This document shows, in pieces, positions 62,203 to 64,000 of a stretch of DNA of 64,000 nt. How positions within the stretch are numbered: the stretch's first letter is position 1; every line of letters starts with the position of its first letter. A program made the position numbers and the translations under genes. The DNA lies in NCBI RefSeq assembly GCF_032104385.1, contig NZ_DAMCHJ010000011.1:53538-117537 (forward strand), in the 5' to 3' direction. The notes under the pieces are model-generated. The model did not search any database, was not told the origin of the DNA, and saw nothing but the letters and a program-made list of their open reading frames with translations. Source of the stretch: Tissierella sp032104385 (lineage in GTDB: Bacteria > Bacillota > Clostridia > Tissierellales > Tissierellaceae).

Positions 62203-62231
62203 TTGACAGCAAACAAAAAGTTTGCTATACT
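62203..62231 (+). promoter_or_regulatory. rRNA promoter P3
   Basis: TTGACA (62203-62208), 17-base spacer that is itself an inverted repeat (GCAAAC-AAAAA-GTTTGC), TATACT (62226-62231). Exactly 99 bases downstream of P2. Followed by the hairpin GTCACC-TCAAGG-GGTGAC. Confidence 0.9.
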
Positions 62232-62273
62232 AAGTAAGTCACCTCAAGGGGTGACGATGAACCTAGAAAACTA

Positions 62274-62294
62274 AACAGTGTGAGAAACTTTGAA
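62274..62294 (+). ncRNA. 5' strand of the 16S precursor processing stem
   Basis: AACAGTGTGAG (62274-62284) is perfectly complementary to CTCACACTGTT at 63985-63995 after the 16S gene; TTTGAA (62289-62294) pairs with TTCAAA (63975-63980) across a 4-by-4 internal loop. This is the expected RNase III-type stem enclosing pre-16S rRNA. Confidence 0.85.
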
Positions 62295-62305
62295 TTATAG
62301 AAGTA

Positions 62306-62389
62306 ATGACCTAACCCAATGAGCGTAGCGAATTGAAGGTAGGTCAGATGTCGCGAAGTCCAAATCTATGATTTGGCTAACGAAGCGAC
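62306..62389 (+). repeat. Two-hairpin intergenic repeat (copy B) in the rRNA leader
   Basis: Starts ATGACCTAACC. Hairpin 1: GACCTAACC (62308-62316) with GGTAGGTC (62338-62345). Hairpin 2: GTCGC (62350-62354) with GCGAC (62385-62389) and inner CCAAAT (62360-62365) with ATTTGG (62371-62376). The same order and spacing occur in copy A of the tyrS leader. It lies between the processing stem and the mature 16S 5' end. Confidence 0.65.
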
Positions 62390-62434
62390 GAACACATGAA
62401 TTAAGTCAGCAAATAATTTGAGCTAATCAGACTT

Positions 62435-63972
<1,538 letters not shown>

Positions 63973-64000
63973 AGTTCAAAAGGACTCACACTGTTATGTT

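Overview
The window is about 64 kb of AT-rich chromosome from an anaerobic, endospore-forming low-GC Firmicute, most likely in the Clostridia or Tissierellia. The evidence is a set of sporulation genes (spoVG, spoVT, spoVB-like, yabP, yabQ, spoIIE, a CotF-type coat gene), frequent TTG and GTG starts with strong AGGAGG-type ribosome binding sites, clostridial enzymes (pyruvate phosphate dikinase, superoxide reductase, crotonase with 3-hydroxybutyryl-CoA dehydrogenase, a Na+-pumping methylmalonyl-CoA decarboxylase) and a Firmicutes-type 16S rRNA. I did not assign a genus.

Layout. 1-2.7 kb: the 3' end of a BREX phage-defence operon (end of pglZ, complete brxL). 2.7-8.7 kb: a PC4/YdbC-like protein, a Spx/ArsC-like protein, ppsR-ppdK, a WYL-domain gene remnant, an unknown protein behind a SigD-type promoter, and nnrE on the minus strand. 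8.9-14.7 kb: an sbcD/sbcC-like nuclease-ATPase pair (a run of 10 N lies inside sbcC), a secreted membrane-anchored protein with a decarboxylase-beta-like motif, an alpha/beta hydrolase and xpt. 14.7-24.4 kb: tyrS with a T-box leader, superoxide reductase, an rRNA methyltransferase, PduO-type cobalamin adenosyltransferase, a PAS-PP2C phosphatase, crotonase and HBD, an LCP protein and murC. 24.6-45.5 kb: the conserved Firmicutes block spoVG-glmU-prs-pth-mfd-prsA-like-spoVT-spoVB-mazG-hup-rqcP-yabP-yabQ-divIC-S1 protein-spoIIE-tilS-hpt-ftsH. 45.7-53.0 kb: one operon for succinyl-CoA to propionyl-CoA conversion coupled to Na+ export (split mutase, MeaB, epimerase, four decarboxylase subunits). 53.2-61.9 kb: a P1-family peptidase, an ECF transporter S component next to coaX, dusB, an unknown gene, greA, lysS, a glycosyltransferase and a coat protein. 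62.0-64.0 kb: three tandem rRNA promoters, a structured leader and a complete 16S gene; the window ends just after it.

How the genes connect. The adenosyltransferase supplies the cofactor for the mutase and MeaB protects it. PpsR is expected to control PPDK through the residue next to its catalytic His. SigH-type promoters precede spoVG and the HU gene, and a Spo0A/SigA-type promoter with a 21-bp spacer precedes spoIIE, so parts of the housekeeping block look wired to sporulation entry.

Most notable: a 14-residue motif identical in MmdB and an unrelated-looking secreted protein, encoded with only synonymous differences; a two-hairpin repeat in both the tyrS leader and the rRNA leader, with sequence-different but matching stems; exactly 99-bp spaced rRNA promoters; and a gene whose natural N-terminus seems to need an ATT or ATA start. 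No CRISPR array, tRNA gene or complete insertion sequence was seen.
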